From: Saprospiraceae bacterium
GTDB lineage: Bacteria; Bacteroidota; Bacteroidia; Chitinophagales; Saprospiraceae
Length of the DNA: 44,490 nucleotides
Direction: 5' to 3'
NCBI GenBank assembly: GCA_019634045.1
Contig: JAHQWA010000281.1
Span: forward strand, 1 to 44,490
Numbering within the stretch: position 1 is the stretch's first letter; each line of letters opens with the position of its first letter. Both the position numbers and the translations under genes were made by a program. Shown one piece after another: positions 28,619 to 38,726 of this stretch. The notes below the pieces were generated by a model. It was not told the origin of the DNA. It did no database searches and worked only from the letters and a program-made list of their open reading frames with translations.

Positions 28619-29119
28619 ATGACTAACTACTTAATCTTGTTCGGGGATCAATACTGATAGTTGTTACACTACAAGTACATAGTGTTCAAAATGTAATAGC
28701 GATTGAATTTATTGCTTGAAAGTACCATTTTCCTATTGAACCTCCAAGCTGTTGATGGAGTTGAAAGCTGATTATTGTGGCATTTTGTATCAATTTAGTA
28801 GCACTTTTTGGACATCTGTGGCGTCTGGTGGAGCCTCCACGATTTGTTCATAGGGTTGTTTTTCGACATCTATTAAGTATTGAATTAGAAGGCGACTCTT
28901 GCAGTAGATGGCTGGTGAGCCTGTCCCGTCTTCAAATTCAAACCAGGTCCAATCAGTAAGTCCTTGTTCCTTTTTAGCGAAGTAAAGTCGAGTCGCCTCC
29001 TGCAGGGAGTACTGGTCTTCGCTGCTACATTAACATGATTTTAACGAGAAAGCCTTAGCGGGGAAGACGCTATTGAATTTCCAAGTGCGTATCTTTAGTT
29101 CTACCTTAATCCGAATGTT

Positions 29120-30403
29120 ATGAAGAGACTATTACCTCTATTTATTTTCCTTGTTCCACTTTTACTCAGTGCCCAGAAGAGGTTTACTTCGGGCCAAGTC
29201 ATTACGGCCAAAGGTGAAGTTCTTAAAGGCGAAATTGATTACCGAGAATGGGTCGTCAATCCACGTAAAATTCAGTTCAAGCGCAATGGAGAGGTAAAGA
29301 CCTTATTCCCTAAGGATGTCCGGAGTTTCAAAGTTGACAGTAAAAATGAAATCTATGAGACTGCAGCAGTGCTGGTCAACCAGGAGGCACTGGATTGGGA
29401 AGAGATGCCTCAGTACCAAACGTATCGGGAGGTCGATGGTAAAATAGAGATGAAGCAAGATACCGTTTTCTTGATGGTGTTAACCCGAGGATCTGTTAAT
29501 CTCTACCAATTAATGGATGCTAAAAAACGCACTCATTTTTACTTTCGTAAGGGAAATGGATCCTACGAACCTTTGATCTATCGAAAGGTGAAAATCATGC
29601 GGCCAGGTCAATTACTTATGCCCGATGTGTTGGAGGATAATAATCTGCCTAGATCTTTGGTTTTCGAAGACTATAAAGGGCAGCTAAAATATGCTATTGG
29701 CGATTGCGGGATGCTGGATAGTGCGATCGATAAGTTGACCTATTCAAGAAGTATACTGGATGTGGTTAATCGTTACAATGAATGCCGTGGTCAGGTCATC
29801 TACATCAAGCCAAAAGATCGAGCTAGACATTATGTTTATGCGATGGCTGGACGAACACAGTCTACTTTTTCTTTGGATGATGCTAACAATAGTATCGCGA
29901 ATGCTTTGCCGAGCACCTGGTCAACAACTTTGGGGGTGGGACTAGAATTTGGAATACCTCGCAGTAATGGTAAGTTCAGTTGGAAGGTGGAAGCCTTGTT
30001 GATGAATGCCAGTTCATCAGTGGTCACGACTAGTGGCCCTTTGGATATTGGGGCAATCGATACTCGTTATACGCTGGATTTGCAAGGCTTTCGCATCAAT
30101 GCTTTATTGAAATACAATTTTATTACAGGAAAAATACAGCCGTTTGTACAGGCAGGAGTGGGGAATGTAAGTTATTCAAAAGGTTCTTTTGAGGTGCGTG
30201 ATGTTAGTACGGGTACATTGCGTGAGCAGAGATTACTCAAGTCAGAACCCTCCCTAGTCGTAGGGGGAGGGGTGAAAGTCTATGAATTCTTTTTAGAAGC
30301 TCGTTATGCTAGTGGCAATGACATTAATAGGACGACTGGCTATGATACAAAGCTGGAAAACTTTTCGATAGTCTTCGGCTATGCCTATCCTTTTACGAAA
30401 TAG
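29120..30403 (+). CDS. Secreted/outer-membrane beta-barrel protein of unknown function
   Basis: 427 aa; signal peptide LLLSAQ; C-terminal amphipathic strands GVGLEFGIPR...FVQAGVGNVSYS...FSIVFGYAYPF. Confidence 0.75.
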   Translation: MKRLLPLFIFLVPLLLSAQKRFTSGQVITAKGEVLKGEIDYREWVVNPRKIQFKRNGEVKTLFPKDVRSFKVDSKNEIYETAAVLVNQEALDWEEMPQYQTYREVDGKIEMKQDTVFLMVLTRGSVNLYQLMDAKKRTHFYFRKGNGSYEPLIYRKVKIMRPGQLLMPDVLEDNNLPRSLVFEDYKGQLKYAIGDCGMLDSAIDKLTYSRSILDVVNRYNECRGQVIYIKPKDRARHYVYAMAGRTQSTFSLDDANNSIANALPSTWSTTLGVGLEFGIPRSNGKFSWKVEALLMNASSSVVTTSGPLDIGAIDTRYTLDLQGFRINALLKYNFITGKIQPFVQAGVGNVSYSKGSFEVRDVSTGTLREQRLLKSEPSLVVGGGVKVYEFFLEARYASGNDINRTTGYDTKLENFSIVFGYAYPFTK

Positions 30404-30415
30404 ACTAGCTCGATT

Positions 30416-31258
30416 CTAGTTCATGTTCTCTTGCTGCAAAAACTTACTCATCAGTTGAGCAATTTCTAAGGGCTTATCCTCTTGCAGGAAGTGTCCACAA
30501 TCATCGAGGGCGATCAATTCGGTTTGCGGTAGATCCTTTTTAACCCTAGCCATGGTGTCGGCAACTTTCGGGAGAATCTTATCATTTTTACCGTAAATTA
30601 CCTGGACGGGAATGTTAAAACTCGATAGCTTCTCTGCTATTTCATGATACCCTTTGATACTCAGTCGATGGACCGTTTTCAATAACACTTTCCGAGCTTC
30701 TTTGCTTTGGAAGGGACGCTGATACTGCTCGATATCGCTAGCTGACAGCTGATTTTTGTTTACTACACCTAAACGCATGGCGCCCTTTAACCCTCTAGGA
30801 CTAGTCAACCAGGTTTTTACTACAGGCAATAGGGTAGAGAGGCCGAAGAGCTTCACTGCCCAGGAAAATTCGGGATATACCAGTGTATTCAGTAGTGTAA
30901 TGCGTACTACCTTTTCAGGATGTCTGACTGCCCAAAACAAGCCAAGTGGCCCGCCTAAGTCGTGTACTGCCAAATTGACTTTTTCGATTCCCAGTTCTTT
31001 TAGAAAACCATCTAGCATTTTGCTTTGATAGGTGAAGCTAAAAGAATCACTCGAGCGCTTATCCGACCGGCCAAAGCCCGGAAGATCTAAGGCAATCACT
31101 CGATTGTTTTCTGCTAAGGTGGGCATTAGGTTGCGCCACAGGTAGGAAGAAGTTGGCCACCCATGTAGGAGTAGAATCGGTTCTCCACTACCCATTTCCA
31201 GGTAATGTAGCTTCAGATGTTCTACTTTGATGAATTGACTCTTAATGGATGGATGCAT
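30416..31258 (-). CDS. Alpha/beta hydrolase with Asp nucleophile elbow (epoxide hydrolase/haloalkane dehalogenase-like)
   Basis: 280 aa; LLHGWPTSSYLWRNLMP, LDLPGFGRSD, AVHDLGGPLG, DDCGHFLQEDKP. Confidence 0.88.
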   Translation of the reverse strand: MHPSIKSQFIKVEHLKLHYLEMGSGEPILLLHGWPTSSYLWRNLMPTLAENNRVIALDLPGFGRSDKRSSDSFSFTYQSKMLDGFLKELGIEKVNLAVHDLGGPLGLFWAVRHPEKVVRITLLNTLVYPEFSWAVKLFGLSTLLPVVKTWLTSPRGLKGAMRLGVVNKNQLSASDIEQYQRPFQSKEARKVLLKTVHRLSIKGYHEIAEKLSSFNIPVQVIYGKNDKILPKVADTMARVKKDLPQTELIALDDCGHFLQEDKPLEIAQLMSKFLQQENMN

Positions 31259-31373
31259 ATTAATTGGATTTAGATGTTGTTCCGTTGAAGAGACAAGATA
31301 TTTAAAGAAAAGTGGCCCAGTGGTTAAACAGGTTTAATAAAATCTATACAAAGGACGATAAGAAGTTAATGAA

Positions 31374-31751
31374 GTGAACGGCGAGTTAATAGGAATGGAA
31401 ACTACTAAGCGCTACTGTATATTGGGAATGGTACTGAAACTTAGCTGCATGCATTTACAACGGAATACAGAAATCTTATGGCAGTATTACATAGATGTCT
31501 CCTTATACAATCTGGCGGTATCCATACTGGTAAGTCTATATACTCATCCGTTTTGGGGGATGCTGATATATGGCACTTTCGGGTATCTGATTGCGCTTGG
31601 GTGTTACCAGTATTTCCAGGGAGTTACCTACGTTTTCTACTGCAATTGGGGATGGACGAAGTCAAGACTAATATTCCGACTCTGGATATTTAATTTCCTC
31701 CTATTGCTTTTCATCGCTGTAATCTACCTTGGTATCGCATGGCTCATTTAA
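31374..31751 (+). CDS. Small multi-TM protein upstream of an ABC ATPase
   Basis: 125 aa with about three hydrophobic segments, co-directional with and 49 bp from the ATPase gene. Confidence 0.5.
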   Translation: MNGELIGMETTKRYCILGMVLKLSCMHLQRNTEILWQYYIDVSLYNLAVSILVSLYTHPFWGMLIYGTFGYLIALGCYQYFQGVTYVFYCNWGWTKSRLIFRLWIFNFLLLLFIAVIYLGIAWLI

Positions 31752-31799
31752 AGATTGTATGAAAATAACTCAGCGATATTATCACAACTTATTCTTTAG

Positions 31800-32456
31800 A
31801 TGATCCTAAGTATAGAAAATTTAAGCAAGTCGTTTGGGGCAAAGCAGATATTGCAAGAGATTGCTTTTACGGTAGAGGTAGGAGAAATTCTAGCCATCTT
31901 GGGGCGGAATGGTACTGGGAAATCGACCTTGTTTGAGGTTCTTTTCGGAATTACTAAAGCTGACCAGGCCTTGATTAAGCTGGATGGCTCCATTCTGAAC
32001 AGCACTCAAGGTGTAGTTGCTTATTTGCCTCAATACGCTTTTATACCGGTCCGCATGCGAGTCCGCACACTCATTCAAAGAAGTATATCTTCTTCAGAGG
32101 GACAAGACACCGTATTCTATGCACCTAAGATCTCTAAAATTGAAAACCGACTTGTGGGGCAATTATCTGTCGGCGAGCGCCGCTATTTGGCCACTTTACT
32201 GCTGGGCCAATTACCCCAGCCTTTTCTGATGTTGGATGAGCCTTTTTCCATGCTAGAGCCCATCCAAATGGAGTTTATCAAAAACTACTTGATTCGATTA
32301 AAGCCTTCCAAAGGAATATTGTTGGCAGATCATTATTACGAAGATGTACTGGAAACGGCTGACCGTAAACTGCTATTACAAGAAGAACGACTCCAATCTA
32401 TATCCAGTAAATTAGACTTGGTCAAAAAGGGGTACCTACCCCAAAGTCGTTTGTGA
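31800..32456 (+). CDS. ABC transporter ATP-binding protein
   Basis: 218 aa; Walker A GRNGTGKST, signature LSVGERR, Walker B FLMLDEP, H-loop ADHYYEDV. Confidence 0.9.
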   Translation: MILSIENLSKSFGAKQILQEIAFTVEVGEILAILGRNGTGKSTLFEVLFGITKADQALIKLDGSILNSTQGVVAYLPQYAFIPVRMRVRTLIQRSISSSEGQDTVFYAPKISKIENRLVGQLSVGERRYLATLLLGQLPQPFLMLDEPFSMLEPIQMEFIKNYLIRLKPSKGILLADHYYEDVLETADRKLLLQEERLQSISSKLDLVKKGYLPQSRL

Positions 32457-32465
32457 AATAGTGGT

Positions 32466-32921
32466 TTATCTCTTGATCTGAGATTCGTACATGTCAATCC
32501 ATTGTTGGACCGTCAATTTGCTAGCTAACTCCCCAATGAGATCATACGGTATATGCTGCGGTTTTTTGAAACGGATACAGCTTTTGCCCATATTCAATTT
32601 TGTGGTGCCTTTCTTACTGTATTCCTCTTGAAACCACTTATTCAGTTCCTCATTGGCATATACCCCGGAGTGATAAACGGCGATATGGCTTTTTTGTGAA
32701 GCCACGTTCATGAAAGGAAGTGGAAGTTTGTTGTCGACATGGTAACCCGAAGGGTAGATGGAATGAGGGACAACATATCCAATCATACCATAGTTTATGC
32801 ATTCCTCAAAACCTTCAGGAATATTTGCTGAAATGACCTCCCTTAGTTTTTGGATGGCTTCTTTTCGGTCTTCTGGTAAACTATTGACGTACTCTTGTGG
32901 GGTGGTTGCAGTTGTTGGCAT
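32466..32921 (-). CDS. DUF1801 domain-containing protein
   Basis: 151 aa; TTPQEYVNSLPEDRKEAIQKLREVI, EECINYGMIGYVVP, LNMGKSCIRFKK. Confidence 0.88.
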   Translation of the reverse strand: MPTTATTPQEYVNSLPEDRKEAIQKLREVISANIPEGFEECINYGMIGYVVPHSIYPSGYHVDNKLPLPFMNVASQKSHIAVYHSGVYANEELNKWFQEEYSKKGTTKLNMGKSCIRFKKPQHIPYDLIGELASKLTVQQWIDMYESQIKR

Positions 32922-33018
32922 CTAATAGGATTTTGATTTCAATATCTTGATTTATTCCCTTCGGCGCAATTCTCGTGCCAGAATGTTTCATTGTATGGAG
33001 GCCCGATCTGAAATCAGA

Positions 33019-33882
33019 TCAGCGTTTTACCAAAGAAATAAGGTGATAGGTCCAAAGTTTTCGCTTTAAGGCAGGATACTGATATCGCAAGCCCTTGTAA
33101 TGGTTATCTGCAAAGAAGCTGACTTTAGGATTGTAGAGGCGATAAGCGGCAGAAAGAAGACCCAAAAAGAAAGAGCCATAATACATGCGCCAGGACGATT
33201 TTCGTATTTGTGCAGTGATCTCTCTGCGCTCAAGTGTATCAAATCCATGCTGATAAGCTACCGATTCCAAATGCGGTAAGGTAGAAAGATCAGCGATAGC
33301 CCAAGCATCCAGCCATTGATGGAATAGGGTTTGGTCTTTAACCTTCATGGGAGAAGTGTTCTTAATATATTCACCCATGATGATCCGTCCCTGAGGCCGC
33401 AAAATTCGCCGAGCTTCACTGAAAAAACCATGCTTCATAGGGTCGTGTACGGCACTTTCCAAGGCCCATATGACATCAAAGGAGTTATCCGGGAAAGGAG
33501 TAGAAGTATAATCGGCTTGTAGAAAATGCGGAATATTGCTTATTTCAGCTGCTTCTGCATTGGTCTTTGCTCGCTCAACTTGTTGGGCACTAAGAGTGAT
33601 CCCCGTCACGGAACAGCCAATTTCTTTGGCCAGAAATATTGAGGAGCCTCCTACGCCACACCCGGCATCTAGCAGCTTTTCTGTAGGCTTTATTTTCCCA
33701 AATGCTGCGAGCACCTCATTCATCCTATGCAAGGAATGACGGAAGCTTGCCGTCTCTTCGTCCCAATAGCCATAGTGCATGGCATGGCTATTCGCAAGAT
33801 CCCAGCCCCTTCGATAGTGTACTTCTGTCTTTTCGTAGTACTCTGCTATATCGACGGGGCTGAAGGACTTCTTGGAGGGCAT
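33019..33882 (-). CDS. Class I SAM-dependent methyltransferase (tocopherol/sterol methyltransferase-like)
   Basis: 287 aa; LLDAGCGVGGSSIFLAKEIGCSVTGITLS, VIWALESAVHD. Confidence 0.92.
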   Translation of the reverse strand: MPSKKSFSPVDIAEYYEKTEVHYRRGWDLANSHAMHYGYWDEETASFRHSLHRMNEVLAAFGKIKPTEKLLDAGCGVGGSSIFLAKEIGCSVTGITLSAQQVERAKTNAEAAEISNIPHFLQADYTSTPFPDNSFDVIWALESAVHDPMKHGFFSEARRILRPQGRIIMGEYIKNTSPMKVKDQTLFHQWLDAWAIADLSTLPHLESVAYQHGFDTLERREITAQIRKSSWRMYYGSFFLGLLSAAYRLYNPKVSFFADNHYKGLRYQYPALKRKLWTYHLISLVKR

Positions 33883-33905
33883 GATTTCCAGATTAGGATA
33901 AATAA

Positions 33906-35699
33906 TTAATTATTGGCCGCGATCCAGTTGTCAATCTTGTTTTCTAGTAGAGCTAGGGGGACACAACCCGTTTCTAATACTTGATTGTGAAACTTACGAA
34001 TATCAAATGCATCTCCCATTGCTTTCTGGGATCGGTTTCTTAGTTCTCGGATTTTCAACTGTCCGATCTTGTAAGAAAGTGCTTGACCTGGGTTGGCCAT
34101 ATAGCGTTCGATTTCAGAAATAATGCTCGCTTCACTTTCTGCCTCATTTTCCAAAGAATATTCAATGGCTTTTTCTCTGGACCAGCCTTTAGAATGGATG
34201 CCTGTATCCACCACTAGTCGAATGGCTCGATGCATTTCGGCTCCTAGCATACCGAAGTATTGATACGGGTCAGTATATAAGCCCAATTCTTTTCCTAGTG
34301 ATTCGGTATATAATGCCCAGCCTTCCCCATAACCACTGTACCATAAGGTTTTGCGGAATTTGGGCATGTCCGCATCTTCTTGAGTAAGTGATATTTGGTA
34401 ATGGTGACCAGGTATTGCCTCATGTAGGAATAAGGATTCATCGGAGTAGGTATTGTACTTCGTTGCATCTGGGATAGGAGTGTAGAAGATGCCCGGCCTA
34501 GTTCCATCCAGCGACCCCGGATTGTATTCTGCGCTAGCTGACTTTTCCCGGAAAGTCTCGGTGCGCCGCACTTCGAAAGGAGTCTTGGGCTTCATGTCAA
34601 ATAACTTCGCTAGCTGGGGCTTCATGCGCTCATGAATAGCATTGAAGTTATCTAGGACCTGCTGCGGTTCGGTGAAAGGCATTAGTTCCTTATTGGTCCG
34701 TACAAAATCAAAGAAGGATTTTAAATCGCCTTTGAACCCGACCTGTTCCTTCACTTTTTCCATTTCGGCAGAGATACGAGCCACTTCGTTTAAGCCCAGT
34801 TGATGTATCTCATCGGCGGTCATATTGGTGGTGGTGTAGGTCTTGATTTGATGATTATAATATTCCTCTCCATTCGGGATATCTGCGATGCCGCTACTAC
34901 TTCTACCGGCTGCTAGATAGTCAGTGCTCATGAAATCATACAGACTTTTATAAGCGGGTATGATTTTTTCGGTGATCATACTGATATAAGCTGCTTTCAA
35001 CGATTCTCGATCTACGTCGGAGAAGCCATCAGGAAAGTCCTTGATGGGACTATAGAATAGATGTTGATCGAGGTCTTCTACCGTCAAGGCCTCCAATTGA
35101 GGGAGCACTTTTTTGATCAGCGATTTAGGTAAAACATACCCCAACTCGATGCCAGCCCGCATTTTATCCTCTGCGGAAGCCATCCATTCCAGGTAACCCT
35201 CCAGCCGTTCTAGCCAATTGTTATAATCTTCTACGGTTTTAAAAGGCTGTGCACTAGCTCCGCTGGCCAATTGCCCCATCATAAGGTTAACTGACCACAT
35301 CTGATCTATTGGACGGAGATCCTCCCGGAAATTGAGTCGAGCTAAATTAATTTCACACTCCCACGTTAAAATGGCTTTGCTCAACTGTTCGTTCTCCGTG
35401 AGGTCTTCATTTTTGAAGTCCTGTACCTGTTGTAGGTATTTGGAATAATAGGTTTGGAGGGCAGATTTATGCTCGTCTGAGAGTGAATTCGGAAAGCTAT
35501 TATTATAACGATTATCCCCAGCCATGGTGGCTTTTAGGGGATTCAACTTTAGCTCTTCTTCATAATAATTATCCAACATTTTCTCAAAGGCAGCGCTAAT
35601 GCTGTTCCCCTCTTCGTCGGATGCTTGCTGCGTATCTGTATTGATGCAACTGGCCATTAGCAGCAGGCTAAGGCCGAAAAAAATAGCAGGTAGCTTCAT
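33906..35699 (-). CDS. DUF885 family lipoprotein
   Basis: 597 aa; lipobox MASC; LFLHEAIPGHHYQISL, WSYGEGWALYTE-like GYGEGWALYTESLG. Confidence 0.93.
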   Translation of the reverse strand: MKLPAIFFGLSLLLMASCINTDTQQASDEEGNSISAAFEKMLDNYYEEELKLNPLKATMAGDNRYNNSFPNSLSDEHKSALQTYYSKYLQQVQDFKNEDLTENEQLSKAILTWECEINLARLNFREDLRPIDQMWSVNLMMGQLASGASAQPFKTVEDYNNWLERLEGYLEWMASAEDKMRAGIELGYVLPKSLIKKVLPQLEALTVEDLDQHLFYSPIKDFPDGFSDVDRESLKAAYISMITEKIIPAYKSLYDFMSTDYLAAGRSSSGIADIPNGEEYYNHQIKTYTTTNMTADEIHQLGLNEVARISAEMEKVKEQVGFKGDLKSFFDFVRTNKELMPFTEPQQVLDNFNAIHERMKPQLAKLFDMKPKTPFEVRRTETFREKSASAEYNPGSLDGTRPGIFYTPIPDATKYNTYSDESLFLHEAIPGHHYQISLTQEDADMPKFRKTLWYSGYGEGWALYTESLGKELGLYTDPYQYFGMLGAEMHRAIRLVVDTGIHSKGWSREKAIEYSLENEAESEASIISEIERYMANPGQALSYKIGQLKIRELRNRSQKAMGDAFDIRKFHNQVLETGCVPLALLENKIDNWIAANN

Positions 35700-35751
35700 C
35701 GATCGTGCTTTAGATGAGTTCAGGTAGTAAATAAGGTGAAATAGAATAAGA

Positions 35752-36543
35752 TTAGACCATGCTCAACAGATGCATTCCACCGTCTACGGGTATTACTGCA
35801 CCATTGATATAAGATCCTGCTCGAGAAGCCAAGAAGACAACGATCCCGCCCATATCTCCATCAACACCAATACGCTTCATCGGATTGACGCCTTCTACTT
35901 GCTTTTGAAAAGCATCCAACATACTTTCTGTCATCTTGCTTCTAAATGGGCCGGGTGCTACTGCATTAACCGTGATACCCTTGCCTTGCATTTTGACTGC
36001 TAAGATTTTGGTCAAGTGATGGACAGCGGCTTTACTCATCCCATAGGCAGAATTATCCAATGTGGATACACGCATTCCATCGATGGAGCCAATATTGATG
36101 ACATTAGCGGGCTGATCTAAGCTAGCCTTGGCGAGCAAAAGGGGTAAAAGGTCTTGTGTCAAAAAGAAGATGGACTTCACATTTAAGTCCAATACTTTAT
36201 CATAGCCTTTTTCCGGGTAATCTTTAAATGCTGCTCCCCAGTTAGCTCCAGCATTATTAACCAATACATCCAATCCCGTTTCCTGCTCTTTCAAAGCCGT
36301 GACTAGCTGTGCTCTGCCATCTGGTGTCGACAAATCAGCTGGAAGGGCTATACAGGTACCTATCTTTGACAGTTCTTCGGCTACAGCTTGGCAAACAGCA
36401 GCTTTACGGGAGGAGATGTAAACCTTGGCACCGTTTTCAACGAGTGTGCGGGCAATCATTAAGCCGATGCCTCGGGAACCACCAGTAACTAATACCGTTT
36501 TATCTTTTACTGAAAATAACTCATTGGTATGAAGTGAGGACAT
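35752..36543 (-). CDS. SDR family oxidoreductase
   Basis: 263 aa; TGGSRGIG, NNAG, SAYGMSKAAVHHLTK, NAVAPGPF, PVDGG. Confidence 0.95.
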   Translation of the reverse strand: MSSLHTNELFSVKDKTVLVTGGSRGIGLMIARTLVENGAKVYISSRKAAVCQAVAEELSKIGTCIALPADLSTPDGRAQLVTALKEQETGLDVLVNNAGANWGAAFKDYPEKGYDKVLDLNVKSIFFLTQDLLPLLLAKASLDQPANVINIGSIDGMRVSTLDNSAYGMSKAAVHHLTKILAVKMQGKGITVNAVAPGPFRSKMTESMLDAFQKQVEGVNPMKRIGVDGDMGGIVVFLASRAGSYINGAVIPVDGGMHLLSMV

Positions 36544-36629
36544 ATGTTATGTGGGTTGTTTTTAGAATGATTAGGACTTGTCAATTTGAGTAGTTGATGG
36601 GTTTTTTCCATTGATAGGTTACCGCAGGC

Positions 36630-37469
36630 TTAGGATCTTTCCAAAATCCAATCGGCAATATCCTTCATGACGGTTTCCTTCTCCACCTCATTGACCAATT
36701 CATGATAGAAACCCTCATAGAGTTTTAGGGTTTTATCTTCACTACTGGCTTTGGAGTAAAGTAGTTTGGTGCCGTTAATATTTACGAGATGATCCTCGGT
36801 GCCGTGCATAAGTAGTACCGGAAGAGCAAACTGGTCCATCTTGGCTTGGATCTCATCAATCATATTCAATAACTCAGCACCTGTACGTGCTGGAATTCCT
36901 TTGGAGTAAACCAACTCGTCGGCATCATAGTCGATTTTGACTTGAGGGTCGTGCGAGAGGTGACTGGAGTCCAACTTTACGGCTTTTAACTTTGGAGCTA
37001 CTTTACTTAAAAAACCGGATATTTTGATTAGGAAAGGTGAGATATCGTCGCCTGCCATCAAAGCGGGAGCACTTAACACGATGCCAGTGGCGTCTGGTTG
37101 ATGAGTCAACACATATTGCGTTACCATTCCTCCACCCATGCTGTGGCCAAGAATAAAACAGGGCGTATCCCCAACGTAGGATTTCATTTTTTGGTAGAGT
37201 GCATCCACATCTTTTACATAGATGGAAGCCCTCTCGAAATAGGCCGTCACCTTTGGTTTAGCGGATTTTCCATGACCTCTACCATCAAAAGTGTAAACGG
37301 CAATTCCTTTTGTGTTGAGATGCTCAGCCAAATGGACATAGCGCGAACTGTGTTCGCCCAGACCATGAACCAGTAGTATGGCTGCCTTCCGTTCAGTCTC
37401 AGGTTCCCAAGCTTGTAGATACAGCTTCTTCCCATCGGCAGTTTCGTGGAATGTCTCTAAGTGTGGCAT
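36630..37469 (-). CDS. Alpha/beta hydrolase, monoacylglycerol lipase-like
   Basis: 279 aa; LVHGLGEHSSRY, FDGRGHGKS, ILGHSMGGG, MHGTEDHLV, YHELVNEVEK. Confidence 0.94.
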   Translation of the reverse strand: MPHLETFHETADGKKLYLQAWEPETERKAAILLVHGLGEHSSRYVHLAEHLNTKGIAVYTFDGRGHGKSAKPKVTAYFERASIYVKDVDALYQKMKSYVGDTPCFILGHSMGGGMVTQYVLTHQPDATGIVLSAPALMAGDDISPFLIKISGFLSKVAPKLKAVKLDSSHLSHDPQVKIDYDADELVYSKGIPARTGAELLNMIDEIQAKMDQFALPVLLMHGTEDHLVNINGTKLLYSKASSEDKTLKLYEGFYHELVNEVEKETVMKDIADWILERS

Positions 37470-37555
37470 GTGTTGAAGGGTAATAATCGCTAGTTAGAAA
37501 AACCCAAATATACACCTTTTTCCGGCAGGAGTAGAGGTAGTGTTGGGGGCTTAGA

Positions 37556-38194
37556 CTACTTCTGACTCGACCAATCTGGGATTTCTACAAGTAGATCACC
37601 ATCCTCTTCGGTTTTCCCGGCACGCCAGGCTTTTTTGGGAAAGGGAGGTAAGCTTTTTTCGACTGCTAAGGCCTGTCCGTATACCTGTATGCTGAATACC
37701 GTTTTATGGTCTGCTCGCCGAACTATGGTGAAAGCTGTATTAGGAAAACTATACTCTTCGTTGTAGTCGTAAAAGTATTGGCCCCATAGGAATAGCCAAC
37801 GCTGCTGCCCTTCGTGAGTAACTTGAAAATAATAGGCAGGACCAAAGTCTTCAATATCTTCTCGATGGATAACTCTTTGTGTCTGTATATGCCACTCTTC
37901 TACTATTAGATTGCGTGACACAGAGGAGTGGGGGCCTTCTTGTTGGTCAATCCATCGGTAAATGTAGAAAGCGGTGAGGGTAGCAAGAATTAGCAACGGG
38001 ATAAGTATGATAAGTTCGGTTGATGGAGGGACAGGGTACTTCTTGTCATACCATAGGAAGGGCATTAGAAGAACAAAAGTACTTGCCATTAGCAGTAGGA
38101 TAAAGCGTTCAAATTTATCCCAGAACTTAGGTTCCAGACTTTTAAGCTGCTGTAACTCTTGCTTGGAGATCTTTCTTTTTTTGATGTTTAGCAT
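37556..38194 (-). CDS. Two-TM membrane protein of unknown function
   Basis: 212 aa; two hydrophobic segments followed by a soluble domain. Confidence 0.7.
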   Translation of the reverse strand: MLNIKKRKISKQELQQLKSLEPKFWDKFERFILLLMASTFVLLMPFLWYDKKYPVPPSTELIILIPLLILATLTAFYIYRWIDQQEGPHSSVSRNLIVEEWHIQTQRVIHREDIEDFGPAYYFQVTHEGQQRWLFLWGQYFYDYNEEYSFPNTAFTIVRRADHKTVFSIQVYGQALAVEKSLPPFPKKAWRAGKTEEDGDLLVEIPDWSSQK

Positions 38195-38669
38195 AGGTCG
38201 GTAGCGCTACTATGGCCAAGATAAGGAGTATTTGGCAAGCATTGTTAGTACCACAAACCATTTCCAATTGATATGGCGGGAGCAGTATTGCGATTCCGAA
38301 TCTACCGCTTATTGAGCGTTTTGATCTGTTTATCGAATTTGAGACGAGATTGGTCTCAGATATTTTCAACTCGTAAAATTTTGTTGAATTTTTATAAGGA
38401 GCAAGACAATATAGTTTGCACGAAAAGGGTTATACGAGGGCAAATTGTAGAACAAACACTCACCGCACTACCGCTACTGTTACCTTCGTTATAACCGCTA
38501 CTTCGATCCAACTTTTCGCAGCAATAACTTGTTATTATAGTAAGAGCGAAAGCATAATATAAACACCTTCTGTCATCCTCTATTTACCTTGTAAATACTA
38601 CTAAGTCCTTGTGACTTTTAAAGATATTAAACGGCGTTTATTTCGTTTCATGGGATTCTGTTCATTAGT

Positions 38670-38700
38670 AGTGCCTCTTTTTGAAGAGGCACTTTTTGTT
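38670..38700 (+). terminator. + strand intrinsic terminator with no annotated + strand gene upstream
   Basis: agtgcctctt-tttg-aagaggcact then ttttgttt. Confidence 0.75.
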
Positions 38701-38726
38701 TGCCCACCCATGACGTTTTTCGCCCA

